Shown here piece by piece: positions 7,143 through 16,178 of a stretch of 64,000 bases of DNA. The stretch spans positions 1 to 64,000 of the forward strand of contig NZ_JADPKA010000104.1 in NCBI RefSeq assembly GCF_023073715.1. The letters run 5' to 3'. Origin of the DNA: Bradyrhizobium sp. 164 (GTDB lineage Bacteria > Pseudomonadota > Alphaproteobacteria > Rhizobiales > Xanthobacteraceae). The first letter of the stretch is position 1. The number at the start of each line of letters is the position of its first letter. The notes below the pieces were generated by a model that was not told the origin of the DNA, ran no database searches, and saw only the letters and a list, made by a program, of their open reading frames with translations. Both the position numbers and the translations under genes were made by a program.

Positions 7143-9560
7143 TCAATCGACGTAACCATACCTCTTGTAGTATCGATTGCGATAGTAGGCTGCGCCATAC
7201 GTATCGTATCGGCTCATCACCGACACGTTCACCTTGTTAAGAACCGCACCGAGCATCCGCTCGCGCACAACCGGCGTTTCGCCTAGCACGCGCTCGACGA
7301 TATCGATTTTCGATTTCGCCCATTCGATGACAAGGATATAGGAATCAGCCAACCCCCCGGTCGCCCGAACGTCGACGACCGGCGCCAGCGGGCTAAGATC
7401 GAGAACGATGCGATCAAAGTGCTGCCGTAGTTGCTGGAACAGGTCGTCCATCTGTTGCGAGGCCAGCAGGTCGCTCGAATTCGAGAAGCGCGATGTGATG
7501 GCACAAGGAAGAAAATGTAGATTCGTCTGCGGGTCTATCCAGACCACGTCCCTCCAGTCGGCTTGGCCGATGACGACATGGATCAAGCCGTCCTGCGCAG
7601 CCGGAGTAAGCCTTGCGGTGAGGCTTGGGTTGCGGATGTCGCCATCGATCAGCAGCGTACGGCAGCCGCTTTGCGCCAAGGTCTGCGCCAGCGCTTCGCT
7701 GATGGTTGACTTTCCCTCGTTCGGAAGAGCGGAGGTAATCCCCAGGACCTTGTTGGACCCTGCACCGAAATTTGCGAAATCGCTGGCGAGCTTGATCGAC
7801 CGAAATCCCTCCGCGAAGCGTGAAAACGGGGCATTGATCACGTGCCGCCCGACGCTCTCCTCGGTTGAAAGCAGACGGTCGCGATGCGACTGTTGGTGGC
7901 TGAACGCGGGCGCGGGCCCGTGGAGTGGCAAGGTCGTGCCGGATCCCCCGTGATTCGGTGATGCCTGCTGCGGTTTGGGCTTGTCGCGTTTGCCGAATCG
8001 CCAGGCCGCTTTGCCCGATTGAGCGGAATTCGCCTTGATGGCACCCTGCTCTATGACCGGAATCGAAGCGAGACATCGGGTATCCACGAACTTCTCGACC
8101 TGCGAAACGGTACGGAAGACGCGATCCATCATATCAAGCAGGATTGCCACGAGAGCTGCGAGAATCGACCCACCCACGATCGCCGCAAGCAGGATGAGTG
8201 TCGTTCTTGGCGACGTCTTGTTGGGAAGAGTCGACGCGGCCTGGCTGATCACCCTCGCTTCGGTAATGGGAAACGACTGCTGCTGAACCGAGACCATGTA
8301 CAGTTGCAGGAAGTTGTCAGACAATGCGCGAGCGCTCTGAGCGTTGCTTTCCAGATCTCTCAGGATGATCTGGGCCTGGCTGGTATTATTCGAGACCGCG
8401 ATCGTATCGTTCAAGCTCTTCTGGCTGGACTCTTCGCGCGCCTTGGCAATTTCAAGGTCACTCTTGTAGACCTCGGCCGTGCGTCGCAGTTCGTCAATGA
8501 TCGAGCGTCGGATTTCACGCATCTGATTGCGTAAATTGACAACCGCCAGATGTGTCGATCCATACCGGTTCGACCAATCGGCCTGCTTGGCCGCGTACTC
8601 GAGATAGGTCTGGCGCAATTTGGTGATGACCGGGTTGGCCATCGTCTCGCTCACAGTCGCCAAATCATTCAGAATGACCTTCGAATCGTCGCCGTCTGCA
8701 TTCAATATCGCGGTGATGCGTTCGAGCTTAGCTTGTGCCTCCGCACGCTGGCTACGCGCAGTCGTCAGCGAAGTATTGATTTCAGCGAGTTGCTGCTCGG
8801 TGAGCAGTCGCCCGCCGGCGTCGACGATGTTGTTCTTGGCCTTGAAATCCGCAACGGTGCGTTCGGCGGAAGACGCCTGCGAGCGCAATTCCTTCAATCG
8901 GTCCTGCAGCCAGACCGCCGCCCGTCTCGATGCCTGATATTTCGATTCCAACGAATCCACGATATAGCCGTCGGCGACTGCGTTGGCGATCCGCGCTGCC
9001 AACTCCTGCGACAATGCCTGAAAGGAGATCTCGATAACATAGCTCACGCCGACGCGCTTGATGCTGAGGCCGCTCGCAAAGCGAGCGAGTGCTGCGCGCA
9101 GTATTTGCTCTTCCGTGGGCGGGGTCGACTCGGAGAATATTCCGGTAATCGCGCTACTGATGCTGCTGAGCAATCCGCCGCCGTCGCTCATGAAGTCTGC
9201 CGACTCCGCAAGTTTCAGATCCTTGATGACTTTGGAGGCGATCGCTTCGGACTTGAGAAGTTCGACCTGACTGTCGACCATCGCCGAGTCGATCGGGTTG
9301 TCTGCGCCGCTCGCGGGCGCTTGCGTCTGCAGGCCCTGCATCTTGCGGCTGTCGATCATCAGGATCGCCGTTCCGGTATATCGCTTCGGTGCCGTGAACA
9401 CGTAGACGCCGGCAAGACAGATGCACAGGAGCAGCGTGAAAATCATCACTGGATACTGGCGGCTCATCAACGCAAGCGCAGAGGAGATGGTCTGCTCCAG
9501 CGATGGGGCCTCCCGCGCCGTGTTTTCGATCTCGCGAGATGTGATCTTTGTTTGAAGCAT
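7143..9560 (-). CDS. Polysaccharide chain-length tyrosine autokinase (Wzc/ExoP type)
   Basis: An 805-residue bacterial tyrosine kinase. Residues ~20-60 hold the first membrane segment and the start of the Wzz domain. Residues ~190-400 are coiled-coil rich, and a second membrane span lies near 440-460. The cytoplasmic kinase follows: Walker A SALPNEGKST near 617, Walker A' LLIDGDIRNP near 640, and a Walker B-like IVLDLSP near 720. The C-terminal 23 residues contain eight tyrosines, the autophosphorylation cluster. Such proteins control polymerase chain length and contact the outer-membrane exporter. No Wza-type exporter gene is in this window. Upstream lies a long leader of more than 600 bp shared with the next leftward gene. 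Confidence 0.95.
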   Translation of the reverse strand: MLQTKITSREIENTAREAPSLEQTISSALALMSRQYPVMIFTLLLCICLAGVYVFTAPKRYTGTAILMIDSRKMQGLQTQAPASGADNPIDSAMVDSQVELLKSEAIASKVIKDLKLAESADFMSDGGGLLSSISSAITGIFSESTPPTEEQILRAALARFASGLSIKRVGVSYVIEISFQALSQELAARIANAVADGYIVDSLESKYQASRRAAVWLQDRLKELRSQASSAERTVADFKAKNNIVDAGGRLLTEQQLAEINTSLTTARSQRAEAQAKLERITAILNADGDDSKVILNDLATVSETMANPVITKLRQTYLEYAAKQADWSNRYGSTHLAVVNLRNQMREIRRSIIDELRRTAEVYKSDLEIAKAREESSQKSLNDTIAVSNNTSQAQIILRDLESNAQSARALSDNFLQLYMVSVQQQSFPITEARVISQAASTLPNKTSPRTTLILLAAIVGGSILAALVAILLDMMDRVFRTVSQVEKFVDTRCLASIPVIEQGAIKANSAQSGKAAWRFGKRDKPKPQQASPNHGGSGTTLPLHGPAPAFSHQQSHRDRLLSTEESVGRHVINAPFSRFAEGFRSIKLASDFANFGAGSNKVLGITSALPNEGKSTISEALAQTLAQSGCRTLLIDGDIRNPSLTARLTPAAQDGLIHVVIGQADWRDVVWIDPQTNLHFLPCAITSRFSNSSDLLASQQMDDLFQQLRQHFDRIVLDLSPLAPVVDVRATGGLADSYILVIEWAKSKIDIVERVLGETPVVRERMLGAVLNKVNVSVMSRYDTYGAAYYRNRYYKRYGYVD

Positions 9561-10203
9561 CCGGCCCGCCCTACTTAGATCTCTGTGAATGCGGCATCAG
9601 GCTGGCCTTGCCGCGCTGAATTCGTGCAAAAAGTGCCGCGTAGAAGATCCCTGTTGGTCGAATTCGACATGACGGATGCGGTGATCGACGCGCGGCGCTC
9701 GAGAATTGGCTAGTGCCACCGAGGCTCTCTTGTCAAAGCACCTAGTCGGTTCGTGCGACACGTTATTGGTCAGAGAAGTTTCGGCAACGCTGCAGGGCCA
9801 CCGTAGGTACCGCTTGCCGCAAAATCGTCATAATGCCCATCTCCGTCAACTTTGCCAAAAAAAGCGACTTTCAAGATCGAGACAATTCACGCCGCCTGAG
9901 AAGATCATGGTTCGCCCACGAATTGGGCAGGATTCCACGAATGCTACGTGCCGACCCGGTGGACAGCGTCCGACCGGTCTCGAATTCTGCGATGCAATAT
10001 CGACCTGAGTGTGACGGACAAGCATGAGATCTTGCAACTGCCACAGGCAAGGCGAATCGGGTCTCGCGGTTACGACCGAGCACGCGACGCCGGAATCCGA
10101 ACGGGTCTGGTTTCGGATCCGCTATGGTGGCGAGAATCGGCCTTGAAGTTCCACCGGTGAATCTCCGATCTCCGGACACTTGAAGGATCCAGCCAACAAA
10201 ACC
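9561..10203. other. Gene-free stretch of 643 bp upstream of the autokinase
   Basis: Several short frames exist on both strands, but none has a family-like translation or a good start. The stretch must hold the promoter of the autokinase, which reads left from 9560. Its length leaves room for a long leader or a small RNA, but no definite hairpin-plus-T-run structure was recognised. Confidence 0.4.
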
Positions 10204-11187
10204 TCAATCAAAATCCTTGATGGAGGATTCCCGATTCCAATCCACAAGCGAGCTTGCCAGATCGTACTCGAATTTGAACCCGCTTGCGATCAGATGCTTC
10301 GGCAGAATGTTCGTAGAAAACCACAACTTCTTGATCCGGTCACGATTGATGCCGGTCTTGATGCCGACAGCCTGCAGCACCTCGAATGGAAGCACGGCGA
10401 GATTCATTAGCCATACCGGAATCGTTATCGTCGGCTTGGGGTAAGCGGCAGTTCGAGAGAAGGCGGAGCAAATCTCGCTGATGGTATAACGGTCCTCATA
10501 GCAGAAATTGTAGATCGACAGACCGTCGTTGCGAGACGCCATGAAGAACATCGACGAGACCAGGTCCTTCACGTAGCCGCACGACTTGATGGTGTCGGTT
10601 CGGCCGGGATAGATGAAGGTCCGCCTTTCGAGAAGCCTCGACAATCGCGTGAAATTGCCTCGCTCGTAGCGCCCATAGATGACGGCGGGGCGCACGATGG
10701 TCAGCCGCCTGTCCGGGTCCTCCGATTGCCATAGACGATGGATCGCTTCGGCCGAGAGTTTGGAGCGTCCATAGGCACTGACTGGGACCGGCGTCGCATC
10801 TTCGGTAAGTGGGGTCTCGGTCGGACCGTAGACCGATATCGAGCTGGTAAAGATGACATTCCGGCTGCCAGTGTCTCTCGCAAATCGGCAGACGTGCACC
10901 GCACCCAGCACGTTTGTATAATAATAGTCGCCGTCCGGATGACCTGGGGTGACATGGACTGCAGCCAGGTTGAAGATGTCGGCAGGCAGTCCGCCTGCGA
11001 GCTTCGGGTCGATTGGCTCACGGACATCATGATGGACATACTCGACGCCTTCGACGTGCGCCCTAGGCTTCCCGATATCCACTGAGACGATTCGGTCGTA
11101 GCGGCCGGAAGCGAGCATCCGCGTCATCAGATGTGTACCGATGAAGCCTGCGCCTCCGAATACAATAGCCTGGGTGGGATTGGACAT
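10204..11187 (-). CDS. NAD-dependent epimerase/dehydratase (extended SDR)
   Basis: A 327-residue extended short-chain dehydrogenase acting on a nucleotide sugar. It shows the N-terminal Rossmann motif GGAGFIGTH (residues ~11-19), the SSISVYG strand carrying the catalytic Ser/Thr, and the YGRSK motif (Tyr-x3-Lys). The C-terminal half binds the nucleotide sugar, and its sequence does not reveal which one. The frame opens with a TTG at 11202, but the ATG at 11187 gives the usual short lead-in to the Rossmann fold. It most likely makes an activated sugar, epimerised, dehydrated or reduced, for this locus. Confidence 0.85.
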   Translation of the reverse strand: MSNPTQAIVFGGAGFIGTHLMTRMLASGRYDRIVSVDIGKPRAHVEGVEYVHHDVREPIDPKLAGGLPADIFNLAAVHVTPGHPDGDYYYTNVLGAVHVCRFARDTGSRNVIFTSSISVYGPTETPLTEDATPVPVSAYGRSKLSAEAIHRLWQSEDPDRRLTIVRPAVIYGRYERGNFTRLSRLLERRTFIYPGRTDTIKSCGYVKDLVSSMFFMASRNDGLSIYNFCYEDRYTISEICSAFSRTAAYPKPTITIPVWLMNLAVLPFEVLQAVGIKTGINRDRIKKLWFSTNILPKHLIASGFKFEYDLASSLVDWNRESSIKDFD

Positions 11188-11575
11188 GTGCGCGATGGTC
11201 AACTTGAGTGAAGGTGCTGAGTCAACGGCGACAAATTTCGGTCAAGGCTCCCTGACAATCGAGCGCACGCATTGGAAAGCGGCACGCCCTGCCGTTGCAA
11301 GGGTTGTGCCCAGAAAGAACAAGATTGCTTGATGTGCAGTGCGCCCGCTCGCGACCGCGAGCGCTTATGCTGCTCGACATCAGTGAAGCGGGCAATTTGG
11401 GGCAGCAATTGGTCAGTCATGCGTTTCTCATGTAGCGATAACAAGATCGTTACCGACAGCGCGTGTGACATGCTCGGAATCATCGGTTCCATCTGGGCGA
11501 TCCCCAATGCGGTGGCGCTGACTCAAGCGGCAACGCGAATAGATGGGAGGACGGACTGCTCGTCTGAACAACGAC
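11188..11575. other. Gene-free stretch of 388 bp
   Basis: Only short frames without recognisable content. The stretch separates two leftward genes and probably holds the promoter of the epimerase. Nothing else seen. Confidence 0.4.
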
Positions 11576-12028
11576 TCAATAGAGCTCGCGATACTCAAAT
11601 TGGAAGTTCGTTGATCCCGCCGCGATCCCCAATAATCTTTGCAGCTTCTGGTAACCTGCGAGCGGAACGACGATGCAATCGGAACTTCCCGCGTAGCAAA
11701 CCCGAACCCGGATCGATTGACCGCAGATGTTTTGAACCAGCACAATCTGCTCGATGATCTTGGGGTTGTTGGCTTGAGGGTGCGTCACCGGATTGACTGA
11801 TATGCAAAGCTTTCCGTCCACTGTCGTGTGATTTGGAGCGAAGGTACCTTCCATCGGTCGAATCGAACTCGAAGGCCGAGTGGAAATGCCGGAGCCGCCA
11901 TACATCGGAGGAGATGTGCGACCGAAGCCGGAAATTTGAGCAACGGCCGTCGTTGTGAGGAGCGATGAAGCGATAGCTACACATACCGCCACATAACCGT
12001 CTGAGCGCCTAGATCGGTTATCATGCAT
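11576..12028 (-). CDS. Small secreted protein with cysteines, unknown function
   Basis: A 150-residue protein starting at the ATG at 12028, which gives a good signal peptide (basic start, then VAVCVAIASSLLTTTAVAQ, cleavage near AVA-QI). The mature part has a Ser/Pro/Gly-rich lead of ~50 residues and a compact C-terminal half with four cysteines (around LCISVN, QNICGQ, RVCYAG, DCIVV), likely two disulfides. The frame continues upstream to 12190, but that extension lacks protein-like character. I do not recognise a family. Its place between an epimerase and a glycosyltransferase suggests a periplasmic accessory role in EPS production, by position only. Confidence 0.6.
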   Translation of the reverse strand: MHDNRSRRSDGYVAVCVAIASSLLTTTAVAQISGFGRTSPPMYGGSGISTRPSSSIRPMEGTFAPNHTTVDGKLCISVNPVTHPQANNPKIIEQIVLVQNICGQSIRVRVCYAGSSDCIVVPLAGYQKLQRLLGIAAGSTNFQFEYRELY

Positions 12029-12297
12029 CTTCACTGCTCTGCACATCCATGATGGTTGGGGCCAGCTCTCGAAAGAAGCCGCGGTTGTCGGCGGCAGGAT
12101 AGAGTTGCAGTTGCGGCAACAGAATGACAGGTAAAATAGTTCCCGGGATTGCAGGCGGGAATCTTGCCTCTTCCTTGCGCTTGAAAACACGTGCTAGAGG
12201 CTGCACCTTCCTGGGGTAAGTGTCTGACGCCCGTCGACTGTGATGTTCTGTCGGCCGTCATGCGACGTACTTGCAACGCGAGTATTCTAGGCGGCGA

Positions 12298-13398
12298 ATG
12301 TTGAAGGAGATACCAGGACACGCTGTGTTGCCGGAAGTCGAACCGGCGACCCTGCCGCGCCTCTCGGTCGTCATTCCGAACCACAATTACGCAGCTTATG
12401 TGGGATCCGCGATCCGCAGCGCGCTGGACATACGATGGCCAAACGTCGAAGTGATCGTCGTCGATGACGGGTCGACGGACCATTCACTCGACGTCATCAA
12501 CGAATTTGCAGACGAAGTCACAATCATCAGCCAGTTGAACGCCGGGCAGATGATGTCATGTGTGAACGGCTTTCGCAGGTCTTCCGGCGATATCATCATA
12601 TTTCTCGACTCGGACGATGCCTTGCATCCTGATGTCATGACGGAGATCGTATCCGTCTGGTCCAAAGCCGCGAGCAAATATCAGTTTCAGATGCGCGTGA
12701 TCGATGCCGAGGGGCAGCCGACCGGAAACGTCCTGCCGCAGTACTTCTCCTGTCCGTCCTCGGAGGACGTCCGCAAGTGGATGGCAACCACCGGCGCCTA
12801 TCCGACGCCGCCCGGGTCGGGAAATGCCTACCCGAAATGGTTTGTCGAGCGTGTCTTCGGCTTTGAATCCGACTTCGTTGATCGGGCTCCGGACAGTTAT
12901 CTTTTGGCGGCCGCTCCTGCATGTGGCGAGATCGTAACGATCACCAAGCCGTTGGCAGACTACCGCGTGCACGGCCTCAATCACGGGGCTTTCCTTCAAC
13001 TCGACGATACCCGCTTTGCGAGAGAAATCGACCTCACGCGGAGGCGATACAAATTCTTTTCCGAGATCGCGCGCGCGGAGAAGCTGCCGGTTGCGCCCGA
13101 TGCGCTCAAGAGCAATTTGATATTTCTTTGTTTGCGGATAGCGTCGTTCAAGCTGCGGCCGGACCTTCATCCAATCGCGGCGGATAGTTCATTGAGCATC
13201 GCTGTCGATGCGCTTGGAGCGGCTGCGTCGCCGCAAGGTTTCTCAAGATCGCAGCGCATATCGCTGCTGGCTTGGATCTTCTGCACCCTGATCAGTCCGC
13301 AATACTTCCGTCGTGCCCTGGTGAGTTTGCGCTACGTGCCCGCCCAGCGGCCGAAATGGTTGCGCGCTTTGCTCGGTCGATTCCGCATCATTCGATGA
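12298..13398 (+). CDS. Glycosyltransferase family 2
   Basis: A 366-residue GT-A enzyme. The N-terminal catalytic domain starts at residue ~19 with LSVVIPNHNYAAYV and carries VIVVDDGSTDHS and the metal-binding FLDSDDALHPD. It moves a sugar from a nucleotide donor to a lipid-linked acceptor on the cytoplasmic face of the membrane. The C-terminal ~120 residues are helical with hydrophobic stretches that may lie on the membrane. The ATG at 12298 is preferred over a TTG at 12271. It closely resembles the GT2 at 27668-28717 in layout (SGNAY near position 180, then a YRVHG/YRLHG motif), so the two probably arose from one ancestor. Donor and linkage are unknown. Confidence 0.88.
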   Translation: MLKEIPGHAVLPEVEPATLPRLSVVIPNHNYAAYVGSAIRSALDIRWPNVEVIVVDDGSTDHSLDVINEFADEVTIISQLNAGQMMSCVNGFRRSSGDIIIFLDSDDALHPDVMTEIVSVWSKAASKYQFQMRVIDAEGQPTGNVLPQYFSCPSSEDVRKWMATTGAYPTPPGSGNAYPKWFVERVFGFESDFVDRAPDSYLLAAAPACGEIVTITKPLADYRVHGLNHGAFLQLDDTRFAREIDLTRRRYKFFSEIARAEKLPVAPDALKSNLIFLCLRIASFKLRPDLHPIAADSSLSIAVDALGAAASPQGFSRSQRISLLAWIFCTLISPQYFRRALVSLRYVPAQRPKWLRALLGRFRIIR

Positions 13399-13424
13399 TC
13401 GGGCGCAGGGCTGGGACACTTCGG

Positions 13425-14705
13425 TCAGACGGCAGCTTTGGGACGGATCGACCTCAGGCCGGCGCCTGGCGGCTGCGACCATACGCACAGCATTGCCATC
13501 ATGATCAGAAATGGAGCCATGGCGAGGTTGCCGCCGCCGAGCTGATAGCAGGCCAGCATTGTCAATGCGAGCATCGAGTTGTCTTTCCTGAATATCGAGA
13601 GGATGAGATAGAACAGGAAAATCAGTAGCCCGATAATTCCGTAATCCGCGACGAGCTTGAGAACGGGATTTCCGCTGCCGCCAAAGTAGGCAGGCGACCG
13701 TTCCAATCCGCCAGGCCCCGAGCCGATGAGCACTCTATCGGTCCGAAAGAGATAGTCCCAAGTCTGTAGTTGTGCGACGTAGCGAGCATAGCCGCTCGAC
13801 TTGGTTGAACTGAATTCATCAAGTCTACTAACGATGGGATCAAAAGGTTCCGGTGCAACGAGGTACGTTGTGCCAATCGTCAAGGCAACGGCCGCCCCGA
13901 TGGCGATTACCCGCAGTGATTTGAGCGGAGCAATCAGGGGATAGGCACCAAGGGACACGACGAGCACCAGGAGGCCCGATCCGGACCGAGTGAGCACGTA
14001 CGAGATCGCGTACAACGGAAGATAGGCAAGTCGCCGCAAAATGAACACATCGACGACCACACCTATAGCGAGCAATTGGGACAGCGCTCCCGGCTCCATC
14101 GGGAAAAAACCGTTCGCGCGCCGATTCAACGACCCATAAAATTCCACCGCATTTTGATTGTAGGCGGACTCGACGAGGACCGGATCGAGCGCCGGGATTG
14201 CATCCTTGAACGAGAAGATGCGTATTCCGCCGAATTGAAGAACGATCTGGACGATTGCCAGAACGGCGCACAGCCGAACATAGAACAGGAAGACGGGAAG
14301 GACCGCCTCGTTCGAGAATTTCGTCGAGGGTCCGAACAGGAAGATCGAATTCGTGACAAGAACCATCGCAAGTGATGCCGGGCTGGTCTCGACACCGCGA
14401 TCGGGAGATTCGGCTGCGGCGACCGCGCTGAAGAGAAACCAGACGACGACGAGTCCGAATGCGAGAGTCTGCGGCCCGCGAATGCTCACCAGACCAACCC
14501 ACCATCCCCACGCCACGAGCGCGAAGAATCCGAACAGCGAAAAGAAGATCTGTCCGGTCCCGATGAGGAGCCCGAAGCGCTGCATGCAAATGCACAGAAT
14601 GAAGGCGATATGCGCGAAAATGACGCTGTTGGTCTCGTCGCTTGACGCTGCTGCAGCGCGCTTGTTAGACGAGGTTCTGGCTGGGAATGTGTCGAGGCTC
14701 ACCAT
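13425..14705 (-). CDS. Putative polysaccharide polymerase (second Wzy-like membrane protein)
   Basis: A 426-residue membrane protein with ~10-12 hydrophobic segments. A polar periplasmic loop of ~60 residues (around PEPFDPIVSRLDEFSSTKSS) is followed by LIGSGPGGLERSPAYFGG, a placement typical of Wzy/O-antigen polymerase family members. It probably joins undecaprenyl-linked repeat units in the periplasm. It faces away from the acyltransferase at 14837 and converges with the GT2 gene. Having two such proteins (see 4885-6258) suggests two polymers, or a polymerase plus a ligase. No single catalytic residue can be named from the sequence. Confidence 0.78.
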   Translation of the reverse strand: MVSLDTFPARTSSNKRAAAASSDETNSVIFAHIAFILCICMQRFGLLIGTGQIFFSLFGFFALVAWGWWVGLVSIRGPQTLAFGLVVVWFLFSAVAAAESPDRGVETSPASLAMVLVTNSIFLFGPSTKFSNEAVLPVFLFYVRLCAVLAIVQIVLQFGGIRIFSFKDAIPALDPVLVESAYNQNAVEFYGSLNRRANGFFPMEPGALSQLLAIGVVVDVFILRRLAYLPLYAISYVLTRSGSGLLVLVVSLGAYPLIAPLKSLRVIAIGAAVALTIGTTYLVAPEPFDPIVSRLDEFSSTKSSGYARYVAQLQTWDYLFRTDRVLIGSGPGGLERSPAYFGGSGNPVLKLVADYGIIGLLIFLFYLILSIFRKDNSMLALTMLACYQLGGGNLAMAPFLIMMAMLCVWSQPPGAGLRSIRPKAAV

Positions 14706-14836
14706 GTTGGGACTCGTCGATTACTGTCTCTTGGCGCCTTGGTTGCGTCTGGGCACAGGGTAACGATCGCGATCGACCTTGGTCTCTCTCGTGAGGCTGT
14801 TCACCCTCTATACTCGAGCCTGTAGCGACTTCCCAC

Positions 14837-16030
14837 ATGGAACACAACGCGAGCGCAAGATTTAACCCTTACGTTCATGGTGCCAGAGGTTTGTTTTGCC
14901 TCATGGTATTCGTCTATCACGTCGTTCATTCCGGACTGCCCACGTTCGATCTGTTTGCCAGGGGGCCGTTGGGAGAAGCGCTGCAGACCGGGAAATTCGG
15001 TGTCGAGTTCTTCTTCGGCATCAGTGGAATCGTGATTCTGCCAAGCCTGTATCGGGCATCCTCGGTCGTGACCTTTATTCTTGATCGCTATGCGAGGATT
15101 CTTCCTGTGCTCTGGGCGACCGTGATCGCGATCGCGAGTTTTGGCTGGCTTTCAGGAAGGGGTCCAAGTCTGCTGCTGGTTGGTGCAAATCTGTTGGCGC
15201 CGCCTCCATTCATTGACATCATCCAGATCAATCCCGCCGCGTGGTCGCTCGGATACGAATTCCTGTTCTATGGAGTATGTGCCGCCGTCTTCCTGATCAG
15301 CGGCGTCAGTCGGCCGCTGGCCCTGGCATTAGCCGTCAGTTCGCTGATCTTGCTCGTGTACTATCCCCGCGCGCTCCTGATGATTGGTGGCGTGCTCATT
15401 GCGGAGAAGTACCTATCGTCGACCTTGTTGCAATCCTTGGCGAAGTACCCGGCGATCTTCTTTGTGCTATTCCTGGCTGTCTGGAGAGGCCTCGAGCTTG
15501 CCAGCGCAACAGACTACGTTGGCTTTGTGACGCCGGCACATTTGTCATTCCATGACTGGATCTCTGCTTTTCCATTTCTTGTTCTTGGTGGCGTCTTCGG
15601 GACTATTTTCCTGCTTGGCGTGTCCGGAGGAAACGGTCTGTTCGGAAGAATGCTGCGTTGGCAGGTGATGCAATGGCTGGGAACGATCAGCTTCAGTTTT
15701 TATCTCTGGCCGCCGATCGTCATGGCTGGGGTCAAGCTGATCATGTATCGAACGGGCATGGTCGATGCATTGGGGAGCGGATCGCAACTTTTTTTCCTCC
15801 TGGTCTCGCTTCCGCCGTCGCTTATCGTTGCGACGGTCAGCCATCGCTTCCTTGAAGTGATGGTGACGGGACAGATTCGAAAACGGCTCGATAGGGGCTC
15901 GGAAGAGAAACCGGCAGTCCGGCCGATCAATCAAGCACTCGACGGCACTCAAGGAGGGAACCTGATCGGGGAACAGTCAAATGTTCTTGATTGTTCGACA
16001 AGTCACCGCCCCAAAACGATCGCAAGTTAA
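14837..16030 (+). CDS. Acyltransferase 3 family protein (OafA/NodX/ExoZ type)
   Basis: A 397-residue integral membrane acyltransferase with ~10 hydrophobic spans. The family signature is at the N-terminus: an early HGARGLFCLMVFVYHV stretch, with the conserved RG and the catalytic-type His, then GKFGVEFFFGISG and the DRYARILP motif. Such enzymes add O-acetyl or other acyl groups to sugars across the inner membrane. Succinoglycan acetylation by ExoZ is a characterised relative. The last ~45 residues are polar and variable. It starts divergently from the polymerase gene. A second member of the family is at 52376-53671. Confidence 0.9.
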   Translation: MEHNASARFNPYVHGARGLFCLMVFVYHVVHSGLPTFDLFARGPLGEALQTGKFGVEFFFGISGIVILPSLYRASSVVTFILDRYARILPVLWATVIAIASFGWLSGRGPSLLLVGANLLAPPPFIDIIQINPAAWSLGYEFLFYGVCAAVFLISGVSRPLALALAVSSLILLVYYPRALLMIGGVLIAEKYLSSTLLQSLAKYPAIFFVLFLAVWRGLELASATDYVGFVTPAHLSFHDWISAFPFLVLGGVFGTIFLLGVSGGNGLFGRMLRWQVMQWLGTISFSFYLWPPIVMAGVKLIMYRTGMVDALGSGSQLFFLLVSLPPSLIVATVSHRFLEVMVTGQIRKRLDRGSEEKPAVRPINQALDGTQGGNLIGEQSNVLDCSTSHRPKTIAS

Positions 16031-16178
16031 CTGTCTATTTGGGAAAAAGCCGCAGAGCCGTGCGCTCGATTGTGCCGGTTTGCGACGTGGCAGCGTTACC
16101 GCTGCCATCGTCTTTGCGCATTGGGCCGGCACAGCGTTTCCCAGCCGGACTAAGAGCCGAACCGAAAGGATCTCGTTG

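Noticed and set aside
9706..10008. A 100-codon open frame in the autokinase leader
   Set aside because: Arg-rich translation without motif and no suitable start signal.
15981..16178. Extended start of the GH16 protein
   Set aside because: It overlaps the acyltransferase end and would bury the signal peptide; the ATG at 16179 has a ribosome site and gives a proper signal.
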